64,000 bases of DNA from Dacryopinax spathularia (GCA_037974965.1 JBBPFI010000008.1:1426001-1490000); one strand, 5' to 3'. Positions 45,501 through 57,112 are shown, numbered from the stretch's first letter. Notes: a model not told the origin generated them from the letters alone. Translations and numbers: made by a program.

Positions 45501-46862
45501 CGCCTCGTCGCCTGAGAGCGTCTCGTCGTATTTCCCTCGGCGGGCTTTACCTTGCTTGCGCCCGCGCTTTTTGGGCAGGAGGTGGGCGGGCTTTTGACGA
45601 CACTTTTCGCAGGTGTCGCGGTGTGCGTGTAGGGGGTCCTTTTTGGCAAGCTCGAGCTCGGAGGGGGAGTGCTTGGTGAACTCGGCGATATCGCCCAGTT
45701 CCAGGAACACCGGCTGTGGGGTAGCCTTCTTGCCCTTCTTCGCGGCGGCTCGGGACCGGCGCCCTTTACCTCTGCCTCTCGAGTACTCGCTCTCGGACTC
45801 TTCTTCCTCCTCCTGTTCGGAAGCAGTCCAGACCTCGCTCTCCCCGTCGTCTTCGGAGAAAAACGACTCATCAAGCACGCGCATCTTCCCCACCCTAGCC
45901 CTCGTCTTCTTAGGACTCGGCCCCGGCCTCCTAACGCCCAGCATACGCGCAGCGCCCACAACGTTCTTCCTCGTCCTCCGCCTTAGGGGGCGCGGGGTCT
46001 CCTCTTCCTCTTCTTCTTCGTAGGTGCCATCACTGGCATTATTGTCGTCTGCCTCACTTGTGGGAAGAGAAGTGAGCGGACTAGGCTCGTAGGACGGACT
46101 GCGGATGCTGGACTGTCTACGCAGGTCGATCTTGACTTTCAGAGGGTTTAGGCGGCGGTCGGTGCGGGGGTCGAAGGCGGGGAGCTTGCCGTTACGGGAC
46201 TTCATCTCTGTCACCATGCACCACGTTAGACCAACCCGCCGCGATATCAATTGAGAGAGAGAGGGAGAGATGCGTACCGTATATGCGCAACAGATCCTTA
46301 TGCTTCTGAACCTCCTCAGCAGGTCTCTGATACGCAAGGGATGTCAGCTCAGGCCCAGCACAATCTCGGCAGCCCATGTCTGGCGACGAAGAAGGAAAGC
46401 GGAAGAGAGACGTACCCTCTCAACCCTCCCATCACTAAGCTCAACAAAATACCACAACTCCGCTTTCTTCATCTCATGCCCTAGGATAGCCTCCATCTTC
46501 CCCTTCTTGCTCCCCTTCTTCCCCCCTGCCTCTCCCTCTGCTCCTTCGTCTCCTCCGCCTTCTGCGTCGGAATCGGCCTGATCGGGAGGAGAGAGGACGT
46601 ATTCGCGTGGAAGAGGGGGAAGCTTCGTATATGCGTACTCTTCCAACCGGATCCCTTCAGGAGGGGAGACGTAGTCCAGCTCTCTTGGGCCCACTTCCCC
46701 TCCTTCTCCTGCTTCCACGCCTGCTCCCGTTCCTGCTCCTGTTCCCGGCGATGGGCTGGGGGTAAGGACAAGCTCCGAGCTCGGCGCTGGACTGGGTGAA
46801 GAAGCAGCAGCAGCAGGAAGCGGAGATGAAGCGGGCGGTGGTGAAGAAGTCGCCATCACCAT
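39567..46862 (-). CDS. Mi-2/Mit1-type chromatin remodeler
   Basis: Fourteen minus-strand exons: 46862-46416, 46326-46278, 46207-45047, 44994-44107, 44053-43764, 43715-43352, 43302-43034, 42979-42916, 42865-42754, 42705-42474, 42426-42250, 42203-42125, 42077-40540, 40490-39567. The total is 2,197 codons plus stop. Domains: two PHD-like Cys/His segments (~370-480, ~560-620), a chromodomain ([21 protein letters not shown], ~650), SNF2 ATPase ([26 protein letters not shown] split by an intron, DESQ in place of DEAH), helicase C ([31 protein letters not shown]). The C-terminal ~750 residues hold an Ala run and three CCHC zinc knuckles ([41 protein letters not shown]). In fission yeast, Mit1 of SHREC silences heterochromatin. 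The start could also be the next Met at 46856. Confidence 0.85.
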
Positions 46863-47445
46863 CTTTGATCACTGTCAAATGCTCAAAAAAAGAGGGGGAC
46901 GAACGCCCTCCTTTTCCAGCCTCGGTCCTTTGCCTTTGGAGGCCGCGGTACTGGCCAGATAGTCACTGGCGAAGCGCGTCCCGTATCGAGACGCGGTCAA
47001 ACGGACCCAAAATCAGCTCACAGCTCATGACCGGTCCCTGATCCCTCGGAATGCGCGTTGTTTACCTTCTTCCCGCTTTTTCCTGCTCCTTCAATAATGC
47101 TCCTTACTGCGCAGCCTCACAGCTCGGGATGTCTGGCCACACAAGGGGAGGGAGGGAGGGACACAGAGTGTGTTGTGTTGTTAAGTGATGACTCTGAATT
47201 CCTGTCCTGGATATGATACGAGTACGGGGCGGAAAGGGTGGTGGGAAGGAGCGTAGGGGAAGGGGGGAAAGGGGAAGGAGGGGAAGGGAAAGAGGGAGGG
47301 GGTATTATGTTAATATGACAATGACGATGTACTGCCTCGTGCACACACCAAACAACCGGGGTCAAACACAGCTCGAGCAAGAAATGAATCAGCCCGCATG
47401 CCATGCTCCATGCCAAAAGGCCCGGAGCAGAGCGAGAAAGACAGG
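46863..47445. other. Intergenic region with a purine-rich tract
   Basis: 5' flank of the remodeler and 3' flank of the F-box/LRR gene. A nearly pure purine stretch (GGAAAGGGGAAGGAGGGG type) runs from about 47235 to 47305. Confidence 0.5.
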
Positions 47446-48795
47446 TTACTTGCTGTCAAGAAGGGCAGCGATCTCGCCGCCCGAGTCCTCGGGCAGCGAG
47501 TCGGCCCAGTCTGGTATTGGTTCGGAGGCGTGTTCCTCCAGCCACTGCGCTTCCTCGACCGTCACGCCCTCGCAGTTCGTCGCCTCAACCCACCTCAACC
47601 TGCTCGGCCTCGTCATCCCCTCCGCCGCGTCCGGTCGAGCGCCGGTCGTCAACGACTGGGCAACAGGCAAACAAGGCCCAAGCCCGTCTTCCTGCTTTAT
47701 CTCCGGATCCGACGCTGCTCTCCTTTCCTTCACCAGCTGGATGAGCGCTCCCCCGCTCACGTAGTCACACCCCCTCAAGACGACCCGCTCGAGCTTGGGG
47801 GCCGTGTACCCTCCTCCGCCTATGCTCATGTACTCCGGGTTTGTCTGGCGCTTGGCGAGCACTTGGAGGAAGTCGTCTGTCACCCCACAGCCCAGGAGGG
47901 TGAGCGAGCGCAGGGGGATCGCCTTTTGCATCATGCTGAGCACGAAGTCTGTCGCCAGGACTTCGCCCCGCATGACCAGGGAAGTGACGGCCGCCATGCA
48001 GTCGTCGTAGATTATAAACGGCCCCACTACGTGCGGCCCTTCCGGTCCATAAGCCAGCTCGAGCTCCGTCAGGCTGGGCGTGATAACGCGGGGAAAAAAG
48101 CCCTGGATGATGTCGAAGTTCTCGTCGACCTGCATCGCCAGTCTCTTCAAACACTTGAGCTTCCTCCGCTGCCTCACTGACCCAGGCGCGTCGGACTCCA
48201 TGTGCAGGTCGCGCATCGTCAGCTGCTCGAGGTTGGGGCAGTACTCGAGCATGTCGATCAGCTGGCGCATTGAGGGCAGCTCGACGTGAATCAGCTCGAG
48301 CGACCGGACGGGGACGGGGCCGGGGAAGAAGCTGAGCTTCACGTTCGGGTGCTCGTCGATCTCGCCCGTGATGCGGAGCGAGTGACAGCGCGGCAGTAGG
48401 GCCGGCAGGACGGAGGGTACGTAGCCCAGGGTGGACTGGGTCGTCCGGATCGACAGGGCGAATGTATGCGGTGCGCAGCGGGTCGCCGGCTCGACCAAGG
48501 CCGCTTTGTCCGATCGGAGAGGCATGATCCGGATGTCTGTCCAGAGGCGGGGCGTCGTCAGGGCGACCGAGCGCCAGGTTCGGCATACGTGGGAGATGAC
48601 GATTGGCGGGTAGGGGGTGGGTATATGCGCGAGGTTGGGAGGCCGGTAGGGGGGTGGTGGGTGGCTAGCGAGGAGGAAGACGGTCGCGAGTACTTCTCGC
48701 GGTAAGCGGTTGACCGGCGCTTGGGAGAGGGAGGAATGGGTTGGCGGGTGAGGGTGGTGTGGGGAGGCCTGGGCGAGCGGGTTGGTGGGCAACAT
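47446..48795 (-). CDS. F-box/LRR protein, intronless
   Basis: A single exon of 449 codons. The F-box is at the N-terminus (VNRLPREVLATVFLLASHPPPP...VISHVCRTWRSVALTTPRLWTDI), in the classic basidiomycete form with a Pro-rich spacer. Leucine-rich repeats follow (CHSLRITGEIDEH, VRSLELIHVELPS, CPNLEQLTMRDLHM, LTELELAYG, LRSLTLLGCGVTDDF, LERVVLRGCDYVSGGAL). The product is probably an SCF ubiquitin-ligase receptor; its target is unknown. It resembles the F-box gene at 15381-16985 only in general plan. Confidence 0.8.
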   Translation of the reverse strand: MLPTNPLAQASPHHPHPPTHSSLSQAPVNRLPREVLATVFLLASHPPPPYRPPNLAHIPTPYPPIVISHVCRTWRSVALTTPRLWTDIRIMPLRSDKAALVEPATRCAPHTFALSIRTTQSTLGYVPSVLPALLPRCHSLRITGEIDEHPNVKLSFFPGPVPVRSLELIHVELPSMRQLIDMLEYCPNLEQLTMRDLHMESDAPGSVRQRRKLKCLKRLAMQVDENFDIIQGFFPRVITPSLTELELAYGPEGPHVVGPFIIYDDCMAAVTSLVMRGEVLATDFVLSMMQKAIPLRSLTLLGCGVTDDFLQVLAKRQTNPEYMSIGGGGYTAPKLERVVLRGCDYVSGGALIQLVKERRAASDPEIKQEDGLGPCLPVAQSLTTGARPDAAEGMTRPSRLRWVEATNCEGVTVEEAQWLEEHASEPIPDWADSLPEDSGGEIAALLDSK

Positions 48796-49287
48796 GGATG
48801 GGGCGAAAAAAGGTTGATCGACAATGGCTTGATGCTTTGACCTTCGTCGAGACGTTGGCTGATGGCGGCGAGAGCAAGAGCGAGAGTGAGAGAGAGACGA
48901 GACCAGTCGATAGATAGATAAAAGTCAAACAGTACAAAGGCAAAGCAAGCGTCAAGGCCAAGTGGTTCCAAAGAGGGAGAGTCGAATGGTGAACGGCGCT
49001 AAGGGGCGAGCGAGGCGAGGGAACGGGCTGTCGCTGTTCGTAGTCGATGAGCAGCCGGAAAACCAATGGAAGCGTATTGAGCGATGAAAGGGATCTTCGT
49101 ATGTAACAGTGTAACCGCCCACCCCGCATGGGCTTTATACCCCTTTGCCAGCCTAGCCAATCTTCCATCAAATCACTAGTACTGTACTATTGTCACAGAC
49201 CATACGCCCCTCTGACTCGTAACCCCGTTCTGGCCGCTCATTCGCCGCATTCGTAATCCCCTCGTCTGCAGCCCGCAACCGCATACG
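48796..49287. other. Divergent upstream region
   Basis: 492 bp between the F-box/LRR gene and the enoyl-CoA hydratase gene, which point away from each other. No TATA box is clear. Nothing else seen. Confidence 0.4.
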
Positions 49288-50394
49288 ATGGAGTTCACCA
49301 CCCCCCCACCTCCCGTACCCCCCGAGCTGATCATCTCCTTCCCCCTCACTCATGTCCTACTCCTCACCCTCAATCGGCCAAAACAGCTAAACGCTATGAC
49401 TCCCTCTCTCCAATCAGCTATAGAGCGCGTAATGGACTGGTTCGAGGATGAAGTCTCTCTCTGGTGCGCGCCCTCACCACTTCCCCTCACCCACGCCTTC
49501 TCCCACTTCCCAGAGGTACCGCTGTTTCTTACGCTCGGGCGGGGCACAGGGTAGCTATCATCACTGGCAAAGGGCGTGCCTTCTGCGCAGGCCAAGACCT
49601 GAAAATGTGGCTCTCCGATCCCTCGAGCGCGCCCCTCCCGTCAGAGAGCTCAAAGCACGGGTTCGCCTCCCTCTCCAGGCGGAAGTCGTCAAAGCCGCTC
49701 ATTGCCGCTGTGAACGGGCTCGCTATGGGAGGCGGGATGGAGCTTATTGTTTGTCCTACTTTGTGTTTGCAGCAGGGAGGGATATGCTTAGGATTGATAT
49801 GGATAGGTGAATTGTGATTTGGTGGTGGCGAGTGAGGACGCGAAGTTCGCGCTGCCGGAAGTGAGCAGGGGGGTCGTCGCTGCCCAAGGCGGGATCCCCC
49901 GCTTATCAGCAATAGCCGGGCACCAGGTACGCACTACCTCCCCCCTCCAACAATCTCCAACCCGCTCATACCCATCCCTGCCCGCAGTTAGCAGCGGAAA
50001 TGCTCCTCCTCGGCCAGCCCATCTCTGCGCAAACCGCCTACGCCCGGCTCGGGTTCATAAACCGCATCGTCCCCCCCTCCCAGGTCCTCCCTACCGCACT
50101 CCAGCTCGCACAGACCATAATCGGCAACTCGCCAGACGCGGTATGGAGCACCAAGGTAGCGCTTGTGGAGGCAAAGGGGGATATGGAGGGTTTCGTGAGG
50201 AGGTGGGAGGAGCATCCGAGGGGGAGGGGGTTTGCGGAGAGTGAGAATATTGGCGAGGGGTTGAGGGCTTTTCAGGAGGTTAGTGCGGTCGCTTGTTTGC
50301 GAGAGGGAAGTGGGCGCTTACGGTGCGGGGATAGAAACGCAAGCCCGTATGGAAGAACCCCAAATCGCTCACATCAACAAAGGCCAAGCTCTGA
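49288..50394 (+). CDS. Enoyl-CoA hydratase, peroxisomal (PTS1)
   Basis: Exons 49288-49463, 49550-49748, 49807-49926, 49988-50278 and 50335-50394 encode 281 residues. The crotonase fold is visible: LLTLNRPKQLNAMTPSL, IITGKGRAFCAGQDLKMW (oxyanion-hole segment), LIAAVNGLAMGGGMELIVNCDLVVASEDAKFALPEVSRGVVAAQGGIPRL (second oxyanion-hole region) and the Glu-containing LPE. The short last exon gives KPVWKNPKSLTSTKAKL, ending Ala-Lys-Leu, a peroxisomal type 1 targeting signal. The likely role is hydration of 2-enoyl-CoA in peroxisomal beta-oxidation. Substrate length is unknown. Confidence 0.88.
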
Positions 50395-50409
50395 CCACCT
50401 GGTCACACG

Positions 50410-51191
50410 TTACGACCCCTCTACCTTCCCATTCGCCTCCCGGTCCTCCTCCTGTACCCAATCCCCAACCAAATCCAGATCATACAACACAACCCTCCCA
50501 AAAAAATCCGAGCTCTTAGGAAACTCCAACTTCACTGCACCCTCCACCCTCATCCCCTCCCCCTCCCCTTCGCCTTCTCCCTGCCCCTCTTCCTCTCCTT
50601 CTCCCTCCCCATCTCTCCCTCCCTTCCCTTCTCCCGTGATTGGGAAAGTCTGCCGGAAGTTGTTGTCCTGCGGATAGATAGTTGCCACTGTCTTCCATCC
50701 CCCCGCTCCAGAGGAAGGAGATGTACTAGTAGAAGTAGAGATTATCACTTCGGTAGCTACGAACCCCCCTTGAAATGTCAACGACACTGTTTTCAGGATC
50801 GCCGGCTGAGGGAGAGTGAAGGAAAGCCACTGTGGTGAGCCCTACGAGCGGAGTTAGTCAGTCGCCAGTAGTCTACCACTGCAGTAGATATGTAGAAGGG
50901 AGAAGGGAGAAGGGAGAGGGAAGGAGAGGAAGGAGAGGGAGAAGGCGTACGTTAGCGCTCGCCCAGCACGTATCGGGATTCCGGTCGATCACGTGTTTTC
51001 GGTGGGAGGATTTGTCTAGTGTTGAGGAGGCTCTTTGGGGGCGGGTTAGCTGCTGGGCGAGCTTTGCGCACTTGGGAAGGGAGAGTTGGGAGGGGAGGGG
51101 TTGGGGAGGTGAGGAGAAGGAGGGGTGAGGTGGGGAGGGGAAGGGGGACGTACTTGATTGTCGTGTGGCCGGGAGTGAGGAGGGAGGTCAT
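50410..51191 (-). CDS. NR2C2AP-like galactose-binding-fold protein
   Basis: Minus-strand exons 51191-51154, 51032-50951 and 50841-50410 encode 183 residues. The start MTSLLTPGHTTIKASSTLDKSSHRKHVIDRNPDTCWASANGSPQW aligns with human NR2C2AP (...RVSSVLNRN...LFDQDEETCWNSDQGPSQW). Later parts LTFQGGF, IYPQDNNFRQTFPI and DFFGRVVLYDLDLVGDWV also match. The family has an F5/8-type-C (discoidin) beta-sandwich; in mammals it binds the nuclear receptor TR4. A Gly/Glu/Arg-rich insert of ~35 residues sits in a loop before the last strands. Its fungal role is unknown. Confidence 0.8.
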
Positions 51192-51621
51192 TGTTTCCCC
51201 ACGTCCAAGTATGCTGTCTAAGTACAGTGAGCGAGATAGGCGTGGTTATCGTTCAGAGCCGGGGTATATGCAGATTATGGGCGAGGCAGTATGCGGCCAC
51301 AGGGAAACAAGGAATGTACGAGCGCTCATGCAGGTGCTGTAATAAGGCGGGAGCAAAACTTCCTTCATTGCAAGCCAATGACCAAAGTGAATAATATGAT
51401 AAGTTACGTCAAGACCCCAAGCTGAATGCAGCCTTGCAATGTGCCGTGCTTGTTCAGTATGCAAGTTGTGCATTAAGAGAGTAGTGGCTAGTGCGATGTG
51501 TACATGCTACAGTGTCCAGCTCCCTCCGGACGCCAGCTCGTTGCCCCTACCCAGACAACAGGGTCAGAACTCCTTCCCGGAAATCCCAATGTAGCGTCGA
51601 CATACCTTAGTCTGTGGGCTT
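51192..51621. other. Intergenic region
   Basis: 430 bp between the NR2C2AP-like gene and the TIM13 3' end (both minus). No other feature was seen. Confidence 0.4.
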
Positions 51622-52159
51622 TTAGGACAGCGTAAGAGCAGACTCCTGCATTTGTCTCTCCTTCGCCATCCGGTTCGTATATGCGCGGCTTACGACGGTG
51701 ACTGGTCGACCGGTCAGCGGCCTAGGCACGGGGAGGGGAAAGGAAGGGAGAGGGACGTACAAGCCTCCATGTACCTATCCATACATTGGCTCAGACACCG
51801 CTACATCCCCAACATCCCATGAGCACATAATCACGACGAAAAGGGAGGTGGGAAGAGGGCGCACCTGTTCCGAGCTCGTCAGGGCTGTACCGGGGCTGGT
51901 GACGCATTTATCAAAGCAGTTGTCCGTTATTTTCTGCCTTCATTTAGGACCCGAACTCGAAGGAGGGGAGGGGGGACGTACATTGATGAGTGTCTGCGCA
52001 CTCTGGTAGGTCACTTGGTTGCGGACTTCGTCTTTGAGCGCTTGTTTCTTCGCTTCTCGTTCTGCACCATCATCTCAATGACATGCTATCTCAGAACATA
52101 GCGTGGGGTTGCTCACCGGCTGGGGATCCGGAAAGAGCACCTCGTAGGAAATCGGACAT
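51622..52159 (-). CDS. TIM13: Mitochondrial import chaperone Tim13
   Basis: Five short minus-strand exons: MSDFLRGALSGSPA from 52159; EREAKKQALKDEV...SAQTLIN; KITDNCFDKCVTSPGTALTSSEQ; RCLSQCMDRYMEA; and FTVVSRAYTNRMAKERQMQES...LS, with the stop at 51622-51624. The twin CX3C motif (CFDKC and CLSQC) is the hallmark of small Tim proteins, and the MDRYMEAFTVVSRAY helix is Tim13-like. With Tim8 it carries hydrophobic precursors across the intermembrane space. The exon 2 boundaries were placed from homology and may be off by a base. Confidence 0.85.
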
Positions 52160-53571
52160 TATGGCGGTTCGTGCGGTTTATATTTTAGGTAAGGAGATGC
52201 GTTGAGTGTGGTCGTGCGCTGTGGTGGTCGACGTCGACGATTTTTGAAATGGTAGGGTCCAAGCTGGCGCGGAGGGTGCCGAGGTCGAGCGCGTCAGCTC
52301 GACCCATCATCATGACGGCTAGCGTCGAGCAAGGCGTATTCCCTCAACGACAAGCTCCTATCTTTGTATCGTCTGCTCATGCTACCAGATAATGCTTTGC
52401 GGAGATTATCGTCTTCCGTGTACTTGCGCCCGGGGGACTGTCGCTGCGGCCGGTCGTGTTCAGCAATCTGGCCGAGTGACATCGTACTGTACTCTCTCAA
52501 CGCGCTAGGAACACCTCAACGCCCGACTCGGCGACGAACCAGCCAAGTCAGCCTTGATGGCTACACCCCTCTAGAACCCATTACGGCATCGATCAAGACC
52601 GACTGCGATCCGATATCGACAGTGCGAGACTTGCCATGTGGACTTCTGCCCTCGGTTGGGATCCCTGACAATCCTACCTCGCCCATCCATTGGTCCCAAT
52701 CACCCGACATGACAAGTGGCTATAATCATCCCCATTCGCGGGCTCGTCCTAGGTGCGTCAAGTCCTATCGGGCAATACATGACAAGTGCTAAGGAACAAT
52801 ACAGTCGACCAACAACAAGCATCCCGATCCGGTCTCCAGTCTCGAGACCGACGATTTCCCCGCGTCCCCCGCAAGCACCTGAGCATGCCCAGCCTCTCGC
52901 TCGCTTATGATGCTCGCAGGCGAGCTTGTCGCTCCAAAGCTCAACCAGCTCATGACCTGGCGCTTGCTACAGCTGACCATCATCGCCTCGCCGCTCCGAT
53001 ACCTATAATCGACTGCGGTCGGACCATATCCCTCCTACCGATGGTCATAATACTGGCGCCTCCTCTCAATAGGCGAATCGCGAGCCATTCAGATCCAGAC
53101 TGCTGTACTGTATCGACAACCACGCGCGCGATCGCTAGCCTGCGGTCTGTAGGCCGCGCTTCGTCTCCCTCACAAACATACGTTGGTCCAAGCAGTCGGG
53201 TCCTGCTGGCTATGGGGTACGCCACCGACGGTTGATCGGTCGTTGGCTCGCATGCGCAGCACTGGGCATCGAACTGGACAGCCTTGGACGGGATAACCAG
53301 CCGCATAGCGCGCAGGAGATACGCGCTGCTTCACTCGTGCTTGTTGTCGGACTTGTTGGCGGGATCGCATCCGAAAACGACTCCTGACGACTGACGACTC
53401 CTGAACTATTGCATGGTCGCTACGATCTCCTGCCGAAGGGAAGCGCCAGCGATGCTGAAAAGTTAACGTATAAGAGGACGGCAGCTGTCAGATTCGGCCC
53501 GGCTCAGCCCGCACCCGCCGGCTCGCTCGCTCGCTCGCTCCCTGTCTGATTGCGTGACCTACCTGGACAAG
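52160..53571. other. Gene-poor region
   Basis: 1.4 kb without a recognised gene. A (GCTC)n stretch (about 53521-53540) and a TATAAGAGG at about 53471 precede the WSC gene; the latter is a plausible TATA box ~100 bp upstream of its ATG. Confidence 0.4.
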
Positions 53572-55796
53572 ATGCAGCCTAGTACTACTACTGCCGTCAT
53601 CCTTGCTGCTTTCTGGGCTGTCAACGTGGCGGCGGTTGCCATAACGCCCCGGGACTTGGTGGACGTTACGTTTGGCAGCATCTACGCGAGGTACGCCCGT
53701 CTACCCTCACTCCCCCTCAACATGAGACTCAGCGTTAATGCAGGCAATCCCCCGAGCTCGGCTGCATTCCCATAACCAGCCTAAGCAGACGGTCAAGCTC
53801 CACGACCCGATTCACGCGCGTTAACGTGCAAGACTGCCCTACCACATGCAGGAATGGCGGGTACCAGTTTGCAGCAGAGGCGATGAGCGGGCTGGAATGT
53901 ATTTGCAGCAACAATATCGACCGGGATCAGCTTGTGCAGCCGGATGAGGAGGGGGACTGTCCGAGGGGGACTGTGCCGGTTTATGGCGCGTATGTTCATT
54001 TCTTGTGGCGTGCCCTGTTCTTGGCGCTCACGCCTGCGTAGGACGGAGGTATCAAGCTCGGAAGCGTCGACCTCGACGCTATCGAGTGCGGGGGCAACGT
54101 CCACTGCGCGCGGTACCAGCGTAACTTCGACAGGGACGTCTGGCCAGACACGCTCGACAGGAGTTGCCACTACTTGGTCGACAAGCCCTGAGCGATCACC
54201 CAGCTCGGCTTCGAATACGCGAGTAACAACTGGGCAGAGCTCGCGACCCGCCAGTGCGACTACCTCTCGGGTGTCAGGCGCCGCTGGTACGACGGGCCGG
54301 TTGGCCACGTCGTCGCGCTCAACGCTGTCCGGTACGGCAAGTAGAACAGAGACTGGCCTGCCAACCGGCTCTGGTCAGATCACAACTACTGGCGGCCGCT
54401 CGACTTCACGAAGAACGTCTGCTACACAACTGGGGAGCAGCAGCACTTCCGCTGGTACCGCCGGTGTGCCTTCCCAAAGCCGTTCTGCCGCTTCAGACGC
54501 CAATGGCACAGGGCCTCGCACTACTTCCTCCGTGTCACAGCGATCGCAGACTACGATTGGGTCCACTTCACGTGCTACATCCCGCTCGACGGCGACGACA
54601 AGAAGAACCCCAACTGCTGGCACTGCATCATCGCTCACTGGATCAGATGAAACTCTTGGGTCGTCAAGGTCCTCTACCGGATCGCTAGCCACAGGTACGG
54701 CGAGGGCGTCGGGCACTGGCAGGTCGAGCACCACCACCCGCTCGACAGGCACAATTAGATCGACAGGGACTGGAACGAATACTGTTGGGATGCGATCAAC
54801 CGGCATGATGGGATCGACGGGTACAATCAGCGGAACGGGAAGCACTCGTCCAATCAGCGTTCCAACTCTTCGGTCGAGCGTCGCCGGTCGGTCTACTGCG
54901 CGGAGCTCCACGCCTAGACAAAGTGGCACGTCCACTGCAGTGAGTACAAGTCGAATCACTCTTGGTGTGTCAAACTCCGCCGGTGGTGGCCAGACAGGAA
55001 CCAACAGCGAAAGATCGATCGGAACACCGAGGACGGTCGCCACGTCACGGACGACCGGCAGCGTGCAGTCTACATTCACGTCCAGATCGACGGTCTTTCC
55101 CACGTCTTCGGTAAGGCCGTCCGGCTCGGGTACTGCGTCCTCAATGGGCACCAATACGCAACGGGCGACGGCCAGCTCTGGTACCCGAGAAGTATCGTCC
55201 TCCACTGATAGGATTACCTCGGACTTAATTCCTACACTGTCGAGAACATCTTCTGCATCAAGAAGGACGGGAGTCTCGACAACTGCCGGATCCGCAACAG
55301 GGAGCTCCGCCTCGAATACGACAGCGACGCCAACGGTCACGAGCACTGCGGCTACTGGAACGTCCGCAGCGCCAATGGCTAGTTACACTCCACTCGGTTG
55401 CTTTGCTGAGCCCACGCCACACTCGTTCAACCAACTGTCCCTCGCGAATTACTCCAGCGGTCCGCTCAGCGATCTCACTGCACAGAAATGCATCGACATT
55501 TGCTCCAGCATGAACTTCCCATTGGCGGGTACTGAATTCGGTTCGACCTGTTTGTGTAGTGATGGCATCTACTACGGCGGCACACCCGCGCCGAATGGAG
55601 ATTGCGACGCAAGATGCACTGGAAATCTAACAGAAATGGACTGCGGAGGCACCTGGCTCTTCAATCTCTTTGCGAAGTACGTAATGTTTCAACAGTATCC
55701 TGATCGACAGCTGCTAACTCCGTGCAAAGCGAAACTTATCTGGACACCTTGAGTAGCCGCTACGCGTTTGCGTTTGCTCATTCGAGAGAATTATAG
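53572..55796 (+). CDS. Secretory protein with two WSC domains
   Basis: Exons 53572-53690, 53744-53989, 54042-55676 and 55730-55796 encode 688 residues. After a signal peptide (MQPSTTTAVILAAFWAVNVAAVA) comes a WSC domain spanning exons 1-2 (LGCIPITSL...CPTTCRNGGYQFAAEAMSGLECICSNNIDRDQ). Then follows a ~440-residue Ser/Thr/Gly/Arg stalk, probably O-glycosylated, and a second WSC domain (YTPLGCFAEPTP...CIDICSSMNFPLAGTEFGSTCLCSDG...CTGNLTEMDCGG). WSC domains bind fungal wall glucans or act as stress sensors, usually with one domain and a membrane helix. No transmembrane segment follows here. An ATG at 53554 is an alternative start. Confidence 0.8.
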
Positions 55797-56431
55797 TCCT
55801 GCGGCTCTTTTCATACACTGTATCATTATCGCTTTATTCTCTGGATCGCTTGCGCACATTGCTGTATTTGTTTAGCATCATATAATATTCCAAATACATT
55901 CGCTGCTTCTTTGAGAAGTGGAAATAGCTTCTGGGAACTCCGGATGTCTCGGCGGTCGATGCTTCGAGTGCACGTGGAAGCGGACCGCGAAAAAGCTGAA
56001 AAGGGTTCGAGAAGCATCAAGCATCAATTGCTACTCTATCGTCGTCTCTGCGATAGAGTTCCCCTCGTCAATTCCTTAGATCATGTTCGCTCTGTCTACA
56101 TTCTGGATACATGTGGCATGCTCTCCTGCAGGATGCCTGACTGTCAATCCCCCACGAGCACGTCGTCGCGCATCGTTCGGTCGCAAGGACGCCGCGCTTC
56201 TTCGCACGGTTCCCGTTCTTCTGTCACCGATCAGCCCAACAGATCGGGTCTGTTTCCGATCTTGATTGATGCTTGATTAAAGCGGCCTTGAGCCCCGTCT
56301 TCGTCCGTGTATGCCACTCGGCATCGTACTCTCCATGCTCAGTCTTGGCACGAACTAGCTGCGCTGCGTTTTGCGACATTGAAGAGATCTGAAGCTGCCT
56401 GCGCCCGCTGTCCCTCATCGAAATCACAACG
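55797..56431. other. Intergenic region
   Basis: Between the WSC and GNAT genes. Short frames only. Confidence 0.4.
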
Positions 56432-57112
56432 ATGCCGTCTGTCGACCTGGCCACAACCGATGGATACGAGAGCCGTTACGTCAGCGAGCGGGAGCTGGTC
56501 GGAGATTCGGCGCTTATGCAGGAGGTCGTGGTCATCGCGAATGAGGCTTTCGAGAAGTTCTACGCTCATGTACGTCCTGCCTATCTGTGCAATGGGTGAC
56601 GTTATTCATCTCTTAGTTAGCTCTTTCAGACATCGGGTCAGAAGCGCCTTCAGCACACCAAGGAGCTCTTGGAAGAAGTCGGTCCCGGCGGTGGACTGAT
56701 CATAGTCAGATCAACCGCTCAGACACGACATATCCTAGCACTCGCTATCGTTAAGCCGTATACCTCGGCGCTTGGGTTGCCATTGCTTCCACCGCCCATC
56801 CTTCCATTACCGCGAAAGGCAGGATACAGCTCTCTCAGCATGACCAACGTGCGGTACCAGAACTCGGCAATGTTCTACGTTCTACACGGCGCTATCGATC
56901 GCTATGCCCGTCAGCAGGGATGGGAACGCATGACATGTCTTATCGGCGAAGGACCTGCACTGGAGCGGGCAATGCGAAAGCTCGGATATCGGGAGCTCGA
57001 ATCAAAGACGATGCCGGCAGGATATCTGGGCTGGAAGGGGGAAAATACCTGGATGTGGTTGGTGAAGGAACTTGGAAAGGATGGAAAGGCAACCGTCTCG
57101 GCTCGGCTCTAA
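56432..57112 (+). CDS. GNAT-family N-acetyltransferase-like protein
   Basis: Exons 56432-56569 and 56630-57112 encode 206 residues. The second exon shows the fold: LLEEVGPGGGLIIVRSTAQTRHILALAIVKPY, SMTNVRYQNSAMFYVLHGAIDRYARQQGWERMTCLIGEGPALERAMRKLGYRELESKTMPAGYLGW, which reads as strand/helix/strand with an acetyl-CoA-binding-like beta-bulge and a C-terminal KLGY strand. Intron-split GNAT-like proteins of this size are common in basidiomycetes and usually lack assigned substrates. The substrate cannot be inferred. Confidence 0.6.

Noticed and set aside
54375-55346. 323-codon antisense frame opposite the WSC stalk
   Set aside because: It is a shadow of the Ser/Thr-rich coding sequence. It has no domain, signal or initiation context, and its composition (Val/Asp/Pro) is what the complement of that stalk gives.
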